Shown in pieces: positions 63,393 through 64,000 of a DNA stretch of 64,000 nucleotides (positions within the stretch are counted from its first letter, which is position 1; each line of letters starts with the position of its first letter). The position numbers and the translations under genes are program-made. Source of the stretch: Fodinibius halophilus (lineage in GTDB: Bacteria; Bacteroidota; Rhodothermia; Balneolales; Balneolaceae); contig NZ_JAALLS010000011.1 of NCBI RefSeq assembly GCF_011059105.1, positions 62,001 through 126,000 of the forward strand, in the 5' to 3' direction. The notes below the pieces were generated by a model. The model was not told where the DNA came from. It saw nothing but the letters and a program-made list of their open reading frames with translations, and ran no database searches.

Positions 63393-64000
63393 TATTCAAT
63401 AAAAAATTATCTAAGATATTACCCATTGTTTCGTGGTTTTTCGTGAAAAGATCGCTATTGAGCATCTCATTGGGTTGCTGGATAAAAGGTCCCTCTTGAA
63501 GCTCGCCGTCGGAATGTTCAATAAGGTTTGCCAGTCCTTCCCTTGTCATCTCCAAGTGGAATTGTAATCCTAAAATGTGGTTGGGGATAAAAAATCCCTG
63601 CCTAGTACAAGCTTTACTGCTGCCCATTGGAACGGCTTGGTTCGGAATTTCAAACATATCACCGTGCCAGTGCAGAACTTGTTGTTGACCGGGCAGAAAG
63701 CTAAATGTCGGGTGGTTCCGGGCTTCATCAGACCATTTCAAGGGGAACCATCCTATTTCATTGTGATCCATTGCCGATACTTCGGCTCCCAACAGATCGG
63801 CGATGAGTTGGGCTCCCAGGCAAATCCCCAGCACCTTTTTCTGTTTGTTGATGCAGGAGGCGATGAACTCTTTCTCATCGTTAAGCCAGGAGTGCTGCTG
63901 TTCATAATATACCCCCATGGGGCCGCCCATAACAACCAGGGCATTGATATTGTCTGGTTGGGGCAGTGACTCCTCCTTATAGAGATGGGTGCCGATTAAG
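63382..64000 (-). CDS. Type 1 glutamine amidotransferase, N-terminus outside window
   Basis: The frame is open to the window edge and the visible text already lies inside the domain (ALVVMGGPMGVYYE, about 30 residues from the edge), so the true start is upstream of the window. The nucleophilic Cys is in VLGICLGAQLIADLLGAEV and the His in LGLQFHLEMT. Class I amidotransferases of this kind act alone as hydrolases or on small peptides and peptide-like metabolites. An internal ATG at 63930 would make a truncated protein and is not preferred. Its end overlaps thiD. Confidence 0.88.
   Translation of the reverse strand, partial: LIGTHLYKEESLPQPDNINALVVMGGPMGVYYEQQHSWLNDEKEFIASCINKQKKVLGICLGAQLIADLLGAEVSAMDHNEIGWFPLKWSDEARNHPTFSFLPGQQQVLHWHGDMFEIPNQAVPMGSSKACTRQGFFIPNHILGLQFHLEMTREGLANLIEHSDGELQEGPFIQQPNEMLNSDLFTKNHETMGNILDNFLLNNAE

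Noticed and set aside
1-64000. tRNA, rRNA, CRISPR array or prophage
   Set aside because: No cloverleaf, rRNA text, repeated-spacer pattern or phage structural gene was seen in any gap.

Overview
The window looks like chromosome from a Gram-negative member of the Bacteroidota/Balneolota group, closest in style to Balneolaceae (Fodinibius, Gracilimonas and relatives). This is inferred from gene content, not from a search. The clues are a large Oar-like TonB-dependent receptor, an LptD-type outer-membrane assembly protein, the 159-aa gene/DUF3822/rsmD/coaD cluster, a folP-cdaA pair, a DUF349 protein, S46 and SUMF1 lipoproteins, few Shine-Dalgarno sites and several TTG starts. Almost everything is housekeeping or general physiology. 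I found no rRNA, tRNA, CRISPR array, prophage or recognisable transposase.

Layout. 1-5 kb: a truncated K+ channel, then an mlaE-mlaF-mlaD lipid transport operon and a PpiD/SurA-like periplasmic chaperone with a strong terminator. 5-10 kb: ribD-ribE, converging on lptD, then an FtsB/DivIC-like gene. 10-19 kb: a secreted nuclease-like fusion (PLD-PLD-SNase-HhH), a bile acid:Na+ symporter family protein, and a long minus-strand block (GbsR-type regulator, yraN, degenerate FmdB zinc ribbon, aminotransferase, coaD, rsmD, DUF3822, pseudopilin-like protein, thiopurine methyltransferase). 19-28 kb: MgtC, MATE, SixA, SulP, the remnant of an SLC13 gene, an intact SLC13 carrier with two RCK_C domains, and an S46 peptidase homologue with altered active-site residues. 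28-36 kb: pseudouridine synthase, Dps, MscS, an acidic DUF349 protein, a metallo-beta-lactamase-fold hydrolase, a small outer-membrane protein and a TIGR04282/TIGR04283 glycosyltransferase pair. 36-45 kb: the TonB receptor, a nucleotide pyrophosphatase-like lipoprotein, ferredoxin, folP, the diadenylate cyclase cdaA and a DDG-rich exported protein.

44.8-47.5 kb is the least ordinary stretch. It has about 780 bp of short palindromic and direct repeats, then meaB, then a DUF559 endonuclease-like gene held between two direct repeats of about 154 bp. That unit sits inside an otherwise co-oriented propionate/methylmalonyl-CoA block (mutA, mutB, tenA-like, meaB), with an acyl-CoA dehydrogenase diverging from it. 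54-64 kb: a SUMF1-like lipoprotein, another palindromic repeat, a multi-PAS protein, sufE, a hybrid histidine kinase, dodecin, a cold-shock protein, gcvP, thiD and a glutamine amidotransferase cut by the window end.

Genes that work together: MlaEFD moves lipid between membranes, while LptD and the PpiD-like protein build the outer membrane. RibD/RibE make riboflavin and dodecin stores flavin. MutAB with MeaB runs the propionyl-CoA route. CdaA makes c-di-AMP, and the two RCK-containing transport proteins here are plausible but unproven targets. The strongest leads for something new are the repeat-flanked DUF559 unit, the nuclease fusion whose SNase domain has lost its catalytic residues, and the S46 homologue lacking the usual catalytic His.
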